64,000 nucleotides of DNA. Source: Sphingorhabdus sp. Its GTDB lineage: Bacteria; Pseudomonadota; Alphaproteobacteria; Sphingomonadales; Sphingomonadaceae. Where the stretch lies: positions 62,001 to 126,000 of the forward strand of contig JANQNO010000007.1 in NCBI GenBank assembly GCA_028279555.1. The letters are read 5' to 3'. The notes below the pieces were generated by a model. That model was not told the DNA's origin and did not search any database. It was given only the letters and a program-made list of their open reading frames with translations. Below, in pieces: positions 37,032-45,906 of this stretch (positions are counted from its first letter, which is position 1; the number at the start of each line of letters is the position of its first letter). The position numbers and the translations under genes were made by a program.

Positions 37032-37607
37032 CTATTCAGGCGTATATGGCAACGAAGAATGATGCAGGTTGATCTTCAGATTGCCATTTTCGTCAGGAAC
37101 ATATCCGAAGGTGTATTCCACCTTGGTTTCCTCTCCGTCAGGGCCCGTGAAATAATAGTTGCCCATCGCCATGGCCGAATCTTCATCGGTGTAAATGCCG
37201 TTATTCTCCCAGCGCACATTGGTCCAGCCCTTGATGGCAAAGCCGGTATCTTCGGTGCCTTCGGTGCCGATGAAATAGCTCAACGCCTCGTCAAAATTCT
37301 CGCGAAACTGGTCCTGAGCGGCCAGAGTCGGCTTGAACATGACTTTGGAATCATCGCCATAGGCGTAGAGCGTGTTGATATGTTCGGTTGCGCGCGCCTT
37401 GAAGTCGCCCTTGTCGGTATGCGTCTTCGCGATGGCGACAATGCCTTCACCCCATTGTTTCTGGGCTTCTTCGACGGCCACTTCGGTTATGGCCGCGCCT
37501 TCCGAACCGCGCGATTCGGCGCTATCGGCATCGGCGGCATTGGTGCAAGCTGTTAGGACAAGAACTCCGGTTGCGCTGGCAGCCAGCAGGAAATTGCGTT
37601 TCAACAT
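37032..37607 (-). CDS. lipoprotein resembling iota-class carbonic anhydrase (COG4337 type)
   Basis: A 191-residue lipoprotein. The signal MLKRNFLLAASATGVLVLTAC ends with the lipobox Cys at 21. The mature domain reads like the SnoaL-related iota carbonic anhydrase fold: LYAYGDDSKVMFKPTLAAQ, FDEALSYFIG, AMAMGNYYFTGPDG, and VEYTFGY followed by a C-terminal LHHSSLPY. In that family the HHSS segment lines the active site. If so, it interconverts CO2 and bicarbonate in the periplasm. This rests on recalled family patterns, and catalysis is unproven. It has its own terminator. Confidence 0.68.
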   Translation of the reverse strand: MLKRNFLLAASATGVLVLTACTNAADADSAESRGSEGAAITEVAVEEAQKQWGEGIVAIAKTHTDKGDFKARATEHINTLYAYGDDSKVMFKPTLAAQDQFRENFDEALSYFIGTEGTEDTGFAIKGWTNVRWENNGIYTDEDSAMAMGNYYFTGPDGEETKVEYTFGYVPDENGNLKINLHHSSLPYTPE

Positions 37608-37761
37608 TTTTTGAAAACTCCCGATCAAAATATTAGAAATATCCCGTTCCCTTGGGGCGCATGTGGGAAGCCGCTTGCCTGAATTCAAGGGGATGATTAC
37701 CCCGTCGATCGATCACAACTCCCGGCTTTCCTTTGCCATGTGATGCTGGCAAAGAGCGGGC

Positions 37762-39048
37762 ATGTTGGAAAAACGCATCCTCCTTATCGTTTCGGGCGGC
37801 ATTGCGGCCTATAAATCGCTTGAGCTCATTCGCCTGCTGAAGCGGCAGGATATCGCGGTGCGCGCGGTTATGACCGGCAGCGCGCATGAATTTGTGACCC
37901 CGCTATCGCTCGGCGTTTTGACCGAAGATCAGGTTTATGGCGACATGTTCGACCTGAAGGAAGAGCGCGAGATCGGCCATATCCAGCTCAGCCGAGAGGC
38001 CGATCTGATTGTGATATGCCCGGCAACCGCAAATATCATTGCCAGGATGGCTGGGGGGATTGCCGACGATCTGGCCACCACCATCCTGCTGGCCACCGAC
38101 AAGCCCGTATTGGCCGTACCGGCGATGAATGTGCGTATGTGGGGACATACGGCAACCCAGCGCAATATTGCCCGGCTCGGGAAAGACGGCGTAGATGTGA
38201 TGCAGCCAGATGAAGGCGGTATGGCCTGCGGCGAATATGGCCCCGGCCGGCTGCCCGAACCGCCCGATATCGCCGAGCGCATCTGCGCGCTGCTTAATGC
38301 GCCTTTCGATCCCGCACTCGCGCAGGCGCGCGGGCCTTCTGCGATACCCGCTGGACCGCTGACAGCGCAGCCCGACTTCGCGCCCGATGCAAAACGCCCG
38401 CTGCATGGCAAACGCATCCTGGTCACCGCCGGGCCGACGCGCGAAGCCATCGATCCCGTGCGCTATATCGCCAATCGGTCCTCGGGCCGGCAGGGTTTTG
38501 CCATCGCGCAGGCCGCTGCCGAGGCTGGAGCCGACGTGACGCTGATCGCCGGGCCGGTGCATCTCGCCACGCCGCCGGGAGTCATCCGCATCGACGTCGA
38601 AAGCGCACGCGAGATGCAGGATGAAGTCGGCAGAGCGCTTCCCGCCGATGTCGCCATCATGGTCGCGGCTGTTTCGGACTGGCGCGCCGCCGAAAGTGCC
38701 GGGCAAAAGATCAAGAAGGACGGCAGCGGCGACGTGCCGCCTCTGGAGCTAACCGAGAATCCGGACATACTTGCCGGGCTGGCGCAGCACGCCAAGCGGC
38801 CGGAGCTGCTTGTGGGCTTTGCCGCCGAAACCGAAAAAATCGTCGAACATGCCCGGGCCAAGCTGGAGCGCAAGCGATGCGACTGGATCGTCGCCAATGA
38901 TGTGTCAGGTGATGTGATGGGCGGCGCGAACAATGCCGTCACCTTGGTCACGGCGGAGGGACATGAGGCCTGGGAGGATGCGCCCAAGGATGTGGTCGCG
39001 CGCAAATTGATAGCCAGAATCGGCGAAAAGATTGGGCAGAGCGAATGA
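37762..39048 (+). CDS. coaBC: bifunctional phosphopantothenoylcysteine decarboxylase/phosphopantothenate-cysteine ligase
   Basis: A 428-residue CoaBC. The N-terminal flavoprotein (CoaC) has [31 protein letters not shown] with the catalytic His and the substrate-clamp [16 protein letters not shown]. The C-terminal CoaB half begins at [21 protein letters not shown], with [13 protein letters not shown] and [10 protein letters not shown] following. It makes two consecutive steps of coenzyme A synthesis. Its stop overlaps dut by 4 bases (ATGA). Confidence 0.96.
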   Translation: MLEKRILLIVSGGIAAYKSLELIRLLKRQDIAVRAVMTGSAHEFVTPLSLGVLTEDQVYGDMFDLKEEREIGHIQLSREADLIVICPATANIIARMAGGIADDLATTILLATDKPVLAVPAMNVRMWGHTATQRNIARLGKDGVDVMQPDEGGMACGEYGPGRLPEPPDIAERICALLNAPFDPALAQARGPSAIPAGPLTAQPDFAPDAKRPLHGKRILVTAGPTREAIDPVRYIANRSSGRQGFAIAQAAAEAGADVTLIAGPVHLATPPGVIRIDVESAREMQDEVGRALPADVAIMVAAVSDWRAAESAGQKIKKDGSGDVPPLELTENPDILAGLAQHAKRPELLVGFAAETEKIVEHARAKLERKRCDWIVANDVSGDVMGGANNAVTLVTAEGHEAWEDAPKDVVARKLIARIGEKIGQSE

Positions 39049-39485
39049 CGGTGCCTCTGCGCATCAAGCGGCTCGACCATGGCGCAGGGCTGCCACTACC
39101 CTCCTATGAGAGCGCCGACGCAGCGGGCATGGATATTCGCGCTGCCGAAGCCGTCGATCTGCGGTCCGGCAGCCGGGCGCTGATACCCACCGGCTTCGCG
39201 ATGGCCGTTCCGCAGGGCTATGAAATGCAGGTGCGCCCGCGTTCGGGCCTTGCGGCAAAACATGGCATAACCGTGCTCAATACGCCGGGCACTGTCGACA
39301 GCGACTATCGCGGCGAAGTGAAAGTGATCCTGGCCAATCTGGGCGATGAGGATTTCGCGGTGGCGCGCGGCGACCGGATCGCCCAAATCGTTATCGCGCC
39401 GGTTACACAGGCCGCACCGACCGAAGTCGCGGAACTTGATGATACTCAACGCGGTGCTGGCGGTTTCGGCTCAACGGGTGTATAG
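39045..39485 (+). CDS. dut: dUTP pyrophosphatase
   Basis: A 146-residue trimeric dUTPase. The five motifs are visible: [43 protein letters not shown] and the C-terminal GGFGSTGV. It converts dUTP to dUMP, keeping uracil out of DNA and feeding dTMP synthesis. It is translationally coupled to coaBC. Confidence 0.97.
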   Translation: MTVPLRIKRLDHGAGLPLPSYESADAAGMDIRAAEAVDLRSGSRALIPTGFAMAVPQGYEMQVRPRSGLAAKHGITVLNTPGTVDSDYRGEVKVILANLGDEDFAVARGDRIAQIVIAPVTQAAPTEVAELDDTQRGAGGFGSTGV

Positions 39486-39521
39486 TGCAAAGATGACTTT
39501 GGAATAGATATAGGAGAAACC

Positions 39522-39908
39522 ATGTTAGGAACACTATTTTCGTTTGGAGCGGCACCGACTTTACTGCTTGCCGGCATACCCACTAGTCTTGACGAGCTTC
39601 AAGTCGCGCCATTTAAGAAAAAGATGCCCTATTCGGCATATCATCTGGACAGGGCAGAGAAAATTGCGAAGCGCGCCAAGTGCAAGCTCCCAACCGATGA
39701 CAGCGGAATGATTAGCGCCCGGATTGACGCAGCAGTCAATTTTGACGGCGAAGGTTCCGTAGAAAATGTGGTGCCTGTTTCGATTGATTGCCCGGAGCTT
39801 GAGGAATTCGTGATTTCCTATTTCAAGAGATACGGAAAGAAAAACGGCCCAATAACCTCAAATGGCAAATGGTACAGAACCGCACTGTTTTTTCGCTGGT
39901 CCAGCTAG
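39522..39908 (+). CDS. small secreted protein of unknown function
   Basis: A 128-residue protein with a possible hydrophobic leader (MLGTLFSFGAAPTLLLAGIP). Lys/Tyr-rich segments follow (PFKKKMPYSAYHLDRAEKIAKRAKC, then SYFKRYGKKNGPITSNGKW). No family is recognised. Codons such as TTA, CTA, ACT, AGT and AGA are more frequent than in its neighbours and the segment is less GC-rich. That is consistent with later acquisition between dut and the moeB-like gene. Confidence 0.6.
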   Translation: MLGTLFSFGAAPTLLLAGIPTSLDELQVAPFKKKMPYSAYHLDRAEKIAKRAKCKLPTDDSGMISARIDAAVNFDGEGSVENVVPVSIDCPELEEFVISYFKRYGKKNGPITSNGKWYRTALFFRWSS

Positions 39909-39972
39909 ATTAGATCTTCGAACCAATTTGGGTCCTGCCACCTTCACCTGATCTCGGCCCTGACATAACAAC

Positions 39973-40734
39973 ATGCCGTCTTTGACTGATTCGCAGCTTG
40001 ATCGCTATGCGCGGCATATTGTCCTAAAGGATATTGGCGGGGCGGGGCAGGCGAAGCTGCTGTCAGCGCATGTCCTGCTGGTCGGAGCGGGCGGGATCGG
40101 TTGCCCGGCGATGCAATATCTCGCCGCCGCCGGTGTCGGCAGGCTGACCGTCATCGATGATGATACGGTCTCGCTTTCCAACCTGCAACGGCAGATACTC
40201 TTCGGCGAGGATATGATCGGCGCGCCAAAAGTCGAAGCCGCGGCAAAGGCGATCGCGCGGCTCAATCCCGATGTGGCATTTGTCTCGCTCGAGCAGCGCA
40301 TCGCTGCCGATACGCCAGCCGGCCTGCTGGACGGCGTCGATGCCGTGATCGACGGCAGCGACAATTTCACCACCCGGCTGATCGTCAATGATCTCTGCCT
40401 GGCCGCACGCGTGCCGCTGGTCAGCGCCGCCATCGGGCAGTTTATGGGGCAGATTGGAAGTTTCACCGGATGGGAGGAAGGCGCGCCTTGCTATCGCTGT
40501 TTTGTTGGCGATGCGCATGATCCGGATGATGATTGCGACAATTGCAGCGAGGTTGGCGTGCTCGGCGCGATGTGCGGCATGATGGGCAGCTTTGCTGCGA
40601 TGGAAGCGATCCGCGTTGTCACCGGCTTCGGCGAAGGGCAGACAGGCAAGCTGCATATTTTCGATGGCCTCAAACCCGCGATGCGGACAATCACGCTGCC
40701 CAAGGATCCCGAATGCAAGAGTTGTTCGCCCTGA
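39973..40734 (+). CDS. HesA/MoeB/ThiF-family E1-like adenylyltransferase
   Basis: A 253-residue protein. The nucleotide-binding segment reads VLLVGAGGIGCPAMQYLAAAGVGRLTVIDDDTVSLSNLQRQ. Substrate contacts are in DGSDNFTTRLIVNDLC, and two zinc CxxC pairs occur (PCYRCF and CKSC). The family adenylates the C-terminal Gly of ThiS/MoaD-type sulfur carriers. No partner sulfur carrier gene is seen nearby, so molybdopterin, thiamine and other roles remain open. Confidence 0.92.
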   Translation: MPSLTDSQLDRYARHIVLKDIGGAGQAKLLSAHVLLVGAGGIGCPAMQYLAAAGVGRLTVIDDDTVSLSNLQRQILFGEDMIGAPKVEAAAKAIARLNPDVAFVSLEQRIAADTPAGLLDGVDAVIDGSDNFTTRLIVNDLCLAARVPLVSAAIGQFMGQIGSFTGWEEGAPCYRCFVGDAHDPDDDCDNCSEVGVLGAMCGMMGSFAAMEAIRVVTGFGEGQTGKLHIFDGLKPAMRTITLPKDPECKSCSP

Positions 40735-40792
40735 ACAGCTTGCTTTCTGCACCTTCGTCCCCCAAGAAACAGGCAATCAGGGAGGAAGAAAA

Positions 40793-41200
40793 ATGACTTT
40801 GCCGGTAACCGCGCTGACCGCCGCTATTTGCGCTTTGCTGCTGATCTTCACCATGTTCAGGGTCATTGGCCAGCGCATCAGAACTGAAACGGTGTTTGGC
40901 GCGGGCGACGACGAAACGCTGGATATGGTGCGCGGAATCCATGCCAACCTGGCCGAGAATGCACCGATTGCGATATTGCTGATCGGTTTGCTCGAACTGG
41001 CCAATGCGCATCACTGGACGCTGACCGGGCTCGCTGGTCTCTTTCTGGTTTCCCGCGTCTTGCACATCATCGGAATGTATCAAAGTCAGGCAGGCAAGCT
41101 GCGTTTCCGACAGGCTGGAGTCCTGGGCACCACTATTGCCATTGTGGGGCTCGCAGGATGGACGCTCTATCTCTTTGTAACGGTCAATCTCGCCAGCTAG
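40793..41200 (+). CDS. MAPEG-family membrane protein
   Basis: A 135-residue protein with four hydrophobic segments. It has the MAPEG pattern MFRVIGQRIRTETVFGAGDDETLDMVRGIHANLAENAPIAIL and a final SRVLHIIGMYQSQAGKLRFRQAGVLGT. Members include glutathione-dependent membrane enzymes, but the substrate cannot be predicted. The AGGGAGGAAG site fits ATG 40793. It overlaps the convergent sirtuin gene by 4 bases. Confidence 0.9.
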   Translation: MTLPVTALTAAICALLLIFTMFRVIGQRIRTETVFGAGDDETLDMVRGIHANLAENAPIAILLIGLLELANAHHWTLTGLAGLFLVSRVLHIIGMYQSQAGKLRFRQAGVLGTTIAIVGLAGWTLYLFVTVNLAS

Positions 41201-41904
41201 GGCGCGCTCAACATTTCCTCGACCCAGGCCGGCACCAGCGCGGTCGCCGGGCCGTGGCGCGTCTCGTCGAAATAATGGCTGCCCTCGCTCGGCTCGAGAT
41301 TGAGCTCCAGCGTGCGGATGCCCAGCATCCGCGCCTCGCGCACGAAGCCCGCAGCCGGATAGACCGCGCCGGAGGTGCCGATACTGACAAACAGATCGGC
41401 CCGGTTCAGCGCGGCGGAAATCTCGTCCATCCGGTAGGGCATCTCGCCAAACCAGACGACATCGGGCCGCAGCGTGCCTTTGGAGCCGCATAGCGGGCAG
41501 GCGGGCCTGTCGATCAGCGGACCGCGCCATTCGGGCCGTCCGTCACAGGCCAGGCACCAGGCCGTCAGATGCCCGCCATGCATATGGATCACATTCTGCG
41601 CCCCGCCCCTTTCATGCAGATCGTCGACATTCTGCGTCACGATGGTGAGGCTGCCCAGCCATTCCCTTTCCAGCTTTCCCAGCGCATGATGCGCATCATT
41701 GGGCTCTTTCGTCTGGATCGCCTCGCGCCGCATATCATAAAAACGCAGCACCAGATCGGGGTCGCGCGCGAAGGCCTCTGGCGTCGCGACATCCTCGATG
41801 CGGTGCTTCTCCCAAAGCCCGCCGGCATCGCGGAATGTATCGATCCCGCTTTCCGCACTCACCCCTGCGCCAGTGAGAATGACGATATTGCTGACGTCGT
41901 TCAT
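41197..41904 (-). CDS. cobB: NAD-dependent protein deacylase (SIR2 family, CobB-like)
   Basis: A 235-residue sirtuin. NAD site GAGVSAESGIDTFRDAGGLWEKH, catalytic HMHGGHL preceded by TQNVDDLHERGG, and zinc ligands CLACDG and CPLCGSKGTLRPD. YDMRREA supplies the Tyr-xx-Arg pair typical of class III sirtuins, which remove succinyl or malonyl groups. The enzyme removes acyl groups from protein Lys using NAD. Confidence 0.93.
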   Translation of the reverse strand: MNDVSNIVILTGAGVSAESGIDTFRDAGGLWEKHRIEDVATPEAFARDPDLVLRFYDMRREAIQTKEPNDAHHALGKLEREWLGSLTIVTQNVDDLHERGGAQNVIHMHGGHLTAWCLACDGRPEWRGPLIDRPACPLCGSKGTLRPDVVWFGEMPYRMDEISAALNRADLFVSIGTSGAVYPAAGFVREARMLGIRTLELNLEPSEGSHYFDETRHGPATALVPAWVEEMLSAP

Positions 41905-41925
41905 ATCTTTGCACCTGCACGAAAA

Positions 41926-42015
41926 ACCGTTAGGGCTGAGCTTGTCGAAGCCCGCCTATCCATTTGGCAAAACCTTATGAGGAGAAGCGTCCTTCGACAA
42001 GCTCAGGACTACGGT
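41926..42015. repeat. dispersed inverted repeat, CCTGAGCCTGTCGAAG family, copy 3
   Basis: Arms ACCGTTAGGGCTGAGCTTGTC and CCTTCGACAAGCTCAGGACTACGGT face each other across about 45 bases. It is the widest of the three copies and lies in the divergent gap between the sirtuin gene and dapB. Confidence 0.75.
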
Positions 42016-42023
42016 GTTAATTT

Positions 42024-42752
42024 ATGACCAAAATCGGAATTGTGGGCAGCAAGGGGCGGATGGGCCGCGCATTGACCAGCGCGATTAAGGAAGCAGAAGC
42101 AATTCCCGCTGGCGGCGTGGATCAGGGCGAAGATGTCCGCGCGCTCGCCGCCAAGTCGGACGTGCTCGTCGATTTCAGCGCACCCGCTGCGCTGGAGGCG
42201 ACGCTGGAGGCCTGCATGGGCGAGAAGACACCCATCGTCATCGGCACCACCGGGCTGGAGGAACGCCACCATTATCTCATCGACGATGCGGCGCAGGATA
42301 TTGCCATATTGCAAACCGGCAACACATCGCTCGGCGTCAATATGCTCGCCTTTCTGGTCGGCGAGGCGGCGAAGCGGCTCGGCGAGGACTGGGATATCGA
42401 GATTGCCGAGATGCACCACCGGCACAAGGTCGATGCACCGAGCGGCACCGCCTTGCTACTCGGCGAGGCGGCAGCAAAAGCGCGCGGTATCGATCTGGCT
42501 GAAGATAGCGAGCGCGCAAGGGATGGCATCGGCGAGCCGCGCAAAGCCGGCGCGATCGGTTTTGCGTCGCTGCGCGGCGGCAGCATCGCCGGCGATCACA
42601 GCGTGATTATGGCAGGCGAACAGGAACGAATAGAGCTTTCTCACCGCGCCGAAAACCGGATGATCTTTGCGCGCGGCGCAGTGAAAGCGGCGCTGTGGCT
42701 GAAGGCGCAGAAAGCCGGGCGCTACGACATGAAAGGCGTGCTGGGGCTTTGA
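42024..42752 (+). CDS. dapB: 4-hydroxy-tetrahydrodipicolinate reductase
   Basis: A 242-residue enzyme. The nucleotide site is GIVGSKGRMGRAL, then GTTGLEERHH, and the catalytic segment is EMHHRHKVDAPSGTALLLGE, with the family His-His-x-x-Lys-x-Asp-Ala-Pro-Ser-Gly. It reduces the dihydrodipicolinate precursor in lysine/DAP synthesis, with dapE in this window acting later. Its stop overlaps the nth start. Confidence 0.96.
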   Translation: MTKIGIVGSKGRMGRALTSAIKEAEAIPAGGVDQGEDVRALAAKSDVLVDFSAPAALEATLEACMGEKTPIVIGTTGLEERHHYLIDDAAQDIAILQTGNTSLGVNMLAFLVGEAAKRLGEDWDIEIAEMHHRHKVDAPSGTALLLGEAAAKARGIDLAEDSERARDGIGEPRKAGAIGFASLRGGSIAGDHSVIMAGEQERIELSHRAENRMIFARGAVKAALWLKAQKAGRYDMKGVLGL

Positions 42753-43423
42753 AAAAGGCCGATATCTTCGAATTTTACCGGCGGCTGGCCGAGCTCAATC
42801 CCGACCCGGAGACAGAGCTGGAATATGGCAATGTCTATCAACTGCTGGTCGCGGTCACGCTCTCGGCCCAGGCCACCGATGTCGGGGTAAACAAGGCGAC
42901 GCGCGCGCTATTCGCGAAGGTCAAGCATCCGCGCGACATGGTCGCGCTGGGCGAGGAGGGCCTGAAAGAGCATATCAAGACCATCGGGCTTTATAATTCG
43001 AAGGCGAAGAATGTGATGGCGATGGCGGAGATATTGCTGCGCGATCATGATGGCGAGATACCCGCCGACCGTGATATCCTCACCACGCTGCCCGGTGTCG
43101 GGCGCAAAACCGCCAATGTCGTGATGAATTGCGCCTTCGGCGCGGAAACCTTCGCGGTCGACACGCATATTTTCCGCGTCGGCAACCGCACCGGTATTGC
43201 ACCGGGCAAAACGCCTCTTGCGGTTGAAAAGAAGCTGGAGAAGGGCACGCCGGAGCCTTTCCGCGTCGGTGCGCATCACTGGCTGATCCTGCATGGCCGC
43301 TATATCTGCAAGGCGCGCACGCCGGAATGCTGGCGCTGCCCGGTCGACGATCTGTGCCGTTTCAAAAAGAAGACACCCGAACCGGCGGTCAGCAAGCGTT
43401 CAGGGACAAAGGCGCATGAATAG
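42749..43423 (+). CDS. nth: endonuclease III
   Basis: A 224-residue DNA glycosylase/AP lyase. The helix-hairpin-helix is TLPGVGRKTANVVMNCAFG with the catalytic Lys, and the catalytic Asp lies in FAVDTHIFRVGNR. The [4Fe-4S] cluster ligands are Cys-x6-Cys-x2-Cys-x5-Cys near the C-terminus (CKARTPECWRCPVDDLC). It begins at TTG 42749, overlapping the dapB stop by 4 bases, so it is translationally coupled. It removes oxidised pyrimidines. Confidence 0.95.
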   Translation: MKKADIFEFYRRLAELNPDPETELEYGNVYQLLVAVTLSAQATDVGVNKATRALFAKVKHPRDMVALGEEGLKEHIKTIGLYNSKAKNVMAMAEILLRDHDGEIPADRDILTTLPGVGRKTANVVMNCAFGAETFAVDTHIFRVGNRTGIAPGKTPLAVEKKLEKGTPEPFRVGAHHWLILHGRYICKARTPECWRCPVDDLCRFKKKTPEPAVSKRSGTKAHE

Positions 43424-43469
43424 AAATCGCAAGGGGAATCTGGTAATGCTAAACCCGAGGAGAGATCCC

Positions 43470-43871
43470 ATGAAAACTACAGCATTGTTTGCTCTCGCAG
43501 CGATGATCGGCACCGCCGGAACAATCGCGCTGGCGGGCGACAAGGACAAGAAATCGAAGGCTGAGGCGAAATATGAAGAAGTCGGCGAGCCGCAGAAATG
43601 CGTGCGGCTGCGCAGTATCCGGTCGACCGATGTCGTCGATGACGAGACAATTGACTTCAGAATGACCAATGGCAAGACCTATCGCAACAAACTCGATGGC
43701 GGCTGCCCGGGTCTGGGTTTCGAGGAGCGCTTTTCCTACCGGACGTCGCTCAGCCAGCTATGTAATGTCGACATCATCCGCGTGCTGCATGATTATGGCG
43801 GCCGCTTGCAGGAAGGTGCAGGCTGCGGGCTGGGCAAGTTTCAGGAAATAAAGAAAATTTCCGCGAAATAG
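43470..43871 (+). CDS. secreted Cys-containing protein, DUF6491-like
   Basis: A 133-residue protein with a signal peptide (MKTTALFALAAMIGTAGTIALAG) and a Lys-rich segment after it. The mature part has four Cys in the order QKCVRLRSIRSTDVVDD, GGCPGLGFEERFSYR, QLCNVDIIRV and GAGCGLGKF. The pattern resembles the DUF6491 group of envelope proteins with unknown function. ATG 43470 follows a GAGGAGAG site. Confidence 0.68.
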   Translation: MKTTALFALAAMIGTAGTIALAGDKDKKSKAEAKYEEVGEPQKCVRLRSIRSTDVVDDETIDFRMTNGKTYRNKLDGGCPGLGFEERFSYRTSLSQLCNVDIIRVLHDYGGRLQEGAGCGLGKFQEIKKISAK

Positions 43872-44002
43872 CGGCGCTGCGACGCGAGCATTTTTGACCG
43901 CGGTCAAGGACGCTGCCTTTCTATTGCGGCAAGGCCACCCTATATTCGCCACATTCCGCGCCTAGCAGCGCGCCTTAAACTCGACCGGAGTGCAAGCTGC
44001 CC

Positions 44003-45025
44003 GTGTATAATCAGACATCCTATATCAAGCTCACGCGGCCCTTCATGGCCCGCGACATGCGCATTTACTGGGCGGATTTTCTCGCCAGCTATGCGGTGTT
44101 TGCGGCCGGCGCGGCGCTTTGGCTGACGGCAGATAGCGGCTTTGCGCTGCTTGGCCTTATCTTCGGCGTACTCGCGGCCTATCGCTGCGGCAGCTTCATG
44201 CATGAGATCGTCCATTTCAACCGCAAGAAGCAGGGCGAGATGGCCTTCAAGGGCGTCTGGAACCTGCTGTTCGGCATTCCCATCCTGTCACCCTCGCATC
44301 TCTATGACAGCCATCTCGAGCATCATATGCCCGACAGTTTCGGCACGGTTCGCGATCCGGAATATGTTCCGATCAAGAACCGCTCTGTCCTTGGGCTGGG
44401 CGAGTTTGTCTTCGGCCATGTGCTCGGCCCGATCAGCATGGTCGCGCTGCGTATGCTGCTTAATCCGCTGATCTGGATTTTCCCCGCGCTGGGCAGGAAG
44501 CTGATGGATGGCAAGGGCACCGCGCTGGTCATTAACTGGGACTATGTGCCGACCGGCATGCAAAAGCCGACAGGTTTCGACCGTTTTGCCATTCTGGCAT
44601 CGACCATCCTGCTCTATGGCTATCTCGCGCTGCTGGTGACGGGAACGGTCTCGCTCATCATTGCCGCCAAAATCCTGCTGCTTGTTGTCCTGTCGATGGT
44701 GCTCAACGGTATCCGGACGCTCGTTGCCCATCGCTATATCAATTATGACGGCGAAAGCGTGAACCGGCAGGCACAGCTGACAGACAGCATCAATCTGGTC
44801 GGCAACCGCTTTTTCGGCGGGTTGTTCGCGCCAGTGGGCCTGCGCTTCCATGCGCTGCATCATCTGGTGCAGACGCTGCCCTATCACAATCTGGAAAAGG
44901 CTCATGAGACGCTGATGCGCGAGCTTCCCGAAGGCGATGTCTATCGCAGCGTCAATGCAACGATTCCCCAGGCAATGCGCGAATTGCGCGCGGGATATAC
45001 GGTAACGCCTATTCCAGCGACTTGA
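44003..45025 (+). CDS. membrane fatty acid desaturase
   Basis: A 340-residue di-iron membrane desaturase/hydroxylase. The His boxes are HEIVHFNRKKQ, SHLEHHMPDSFG and HALHHLVQTLPYHNLEKAHE, with at least four membrane helices between (LWLTADSGFALLGLIFGVLAA, ILASTILLYGYLALLVTG). The start is GTG at 44003. It converges with mmsB, overlapping by 17 bases. The substrate (membrane lipid acyl chain or other lipid) is not determined. Confidence 0.9.
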   Translation: MYNQTSYIKLTRPFMARDMRIYWADFLASYAVFAAGAALWLTADSGFALLGLIFGVLAAYRCGSFMHEIVHFNRKKQGEMAFKGVWNLLFGIPILSPSHLYDSHLEHHMPDSFGTVRDPEYVPIKNRSVLGLGEFVFGHVLGPISMVALRMLLNPLIWIFPALGRKLMDGKGTALVINWDYVPTGMQKPTGFDRFAILASTILLYGYLALLVTGTVSLIIAAKILLLVVLSMVLNGIRTLVAHRYINYDGESVNRQAQLTDSINLVGNRFFGGLFAPVGLRFHALHHLVQTLPYHNLEKAHETLMRELPEGDVYRSVNATIPQAMRELRAGYTVTPIPAT

Positions 45026-45881
45026 TGATCGCGGAAAAATCGAGCTCGCCATGTTTCGCGGCGAAGGCCTCATAGAGCTCGGCGGCGCGCGCGCCCATCG
45101 GCGTATCGGCATCCGCGCCTGAGGCGGCCTCCATGGCAAGCCGCAGATCCTTGAGCATCAGCGCGCTCGCAAAACCGCCCGCATAGTCATTATCCGCCGG
45201 GCTTTGCGGGCCGACCCCGGGCACCGGGCAGTAGCTTGTCATCGACCAGTTCTGCCCCGATGCCTTGGATGAAATATCGTAGAAGGTCTGCAGATCAAGG
45301 CCGAGCTTTTCCGCCAGCTTGAAGGTCTCGCCAGTGGCGATCATCGACGCGCCAAGCAGCATATTGTTGCAGATTTTCGCCGCCTGCCCCGCGCCGCTGC
45401 CGCCGGCATGGATCACTGCCTTGCCCATGGCAGAGAGAATCGGTTCGGCGCGAGCGAAAGCCGCCTCGCTTCCGCCAACCATAAAGGTCAGCGTGCCTGC
45501 GTCCGCCGCCGCAATACCGCCTGAAACCGGCGCATCCACCATCGCATAGCCCGCCTGTTCCGCCTGGCTTGCAACCCCGCGCGCGGTTTCAACATCGATG
45601 GTCGAACAATCGAGCAGAATGGCATCCGTAGGCGCATGACCGATTACATCGCCTGCATAGACGGCATCGACAATCTTCCCATTGGGGAGCATGGTCACGA
45701 CCGCTTCCACGCCGCCGACCGCCTCTTTGGCATCGGCAAAAACCGCGCAGCCATTGGCTTTTGCGCGATCCAGCGCGTCTGCCGAAAGATCAAAGGCATT
45801 GACCGCATGCCCCGCCTTCACCAGGTTGGCGGCCATTCCGCCGCCCATATTGCCAAGGCCGATAAATGCTATTCTGGGCAC
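45009..45881 (-). CDS. mmsB: 3-hydroxyisobutyrate dehydrogenase
   Basis: A 290-residue NAD-dependent beta-hydroxyacid dehydrogenase, starting at GTG. N-terminal FIGLGNMGGGMAANLVKAGH, substrate loop VDAPVSGGIAAADAGTLTFMVGG, and the catalytic Lys helix GAGQAAKICNNMLLG. It oxidises 3-hydroxyisobutyrate to methylmalonate semialdehyde in valine catabolism. The enzymes for the preceding steps lie 3-6 kb downstream on the same strand; the semialdehyde dehydrogenase (mmsA) is not in the window. Confidence 0.93.
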   Translation of the reverse strand: MPRIAFIGLGNMGGGMAANLVKAGHAVNAFDLSADALDRAKANGCAVFADAKEAVGGVEAVVTMLPNGKIVDAVYAGDVIGHAPTDAILLDCSTIDVETARGVASQAEQAGYAMVDAPVSGGIAAADAGTLTFMVGGSEAAFARAEPILSAMGKAVIHAGGSGAGQAAKICNNMLLGASMIATGETFKLAEKLGLDLQTFYDISSKASGQNWSMTSYCPVPGVGPQSPADNDYAGGFASALMLKDLRLAMEAASGADADTPMGARAAELYEAFAAKHGELDFSAIIKSLE

Positions 45882-45906
45882 AGGTCAGACTCCCGACAAC
45901 GCATCG

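Noticed and set aside
36909-37556. 215-codon frame antisense to the carbonic-anhydrase-like gene
   Set aside because: Opposite strand has a signal peptide, lipobox and terminator; this frame has none.
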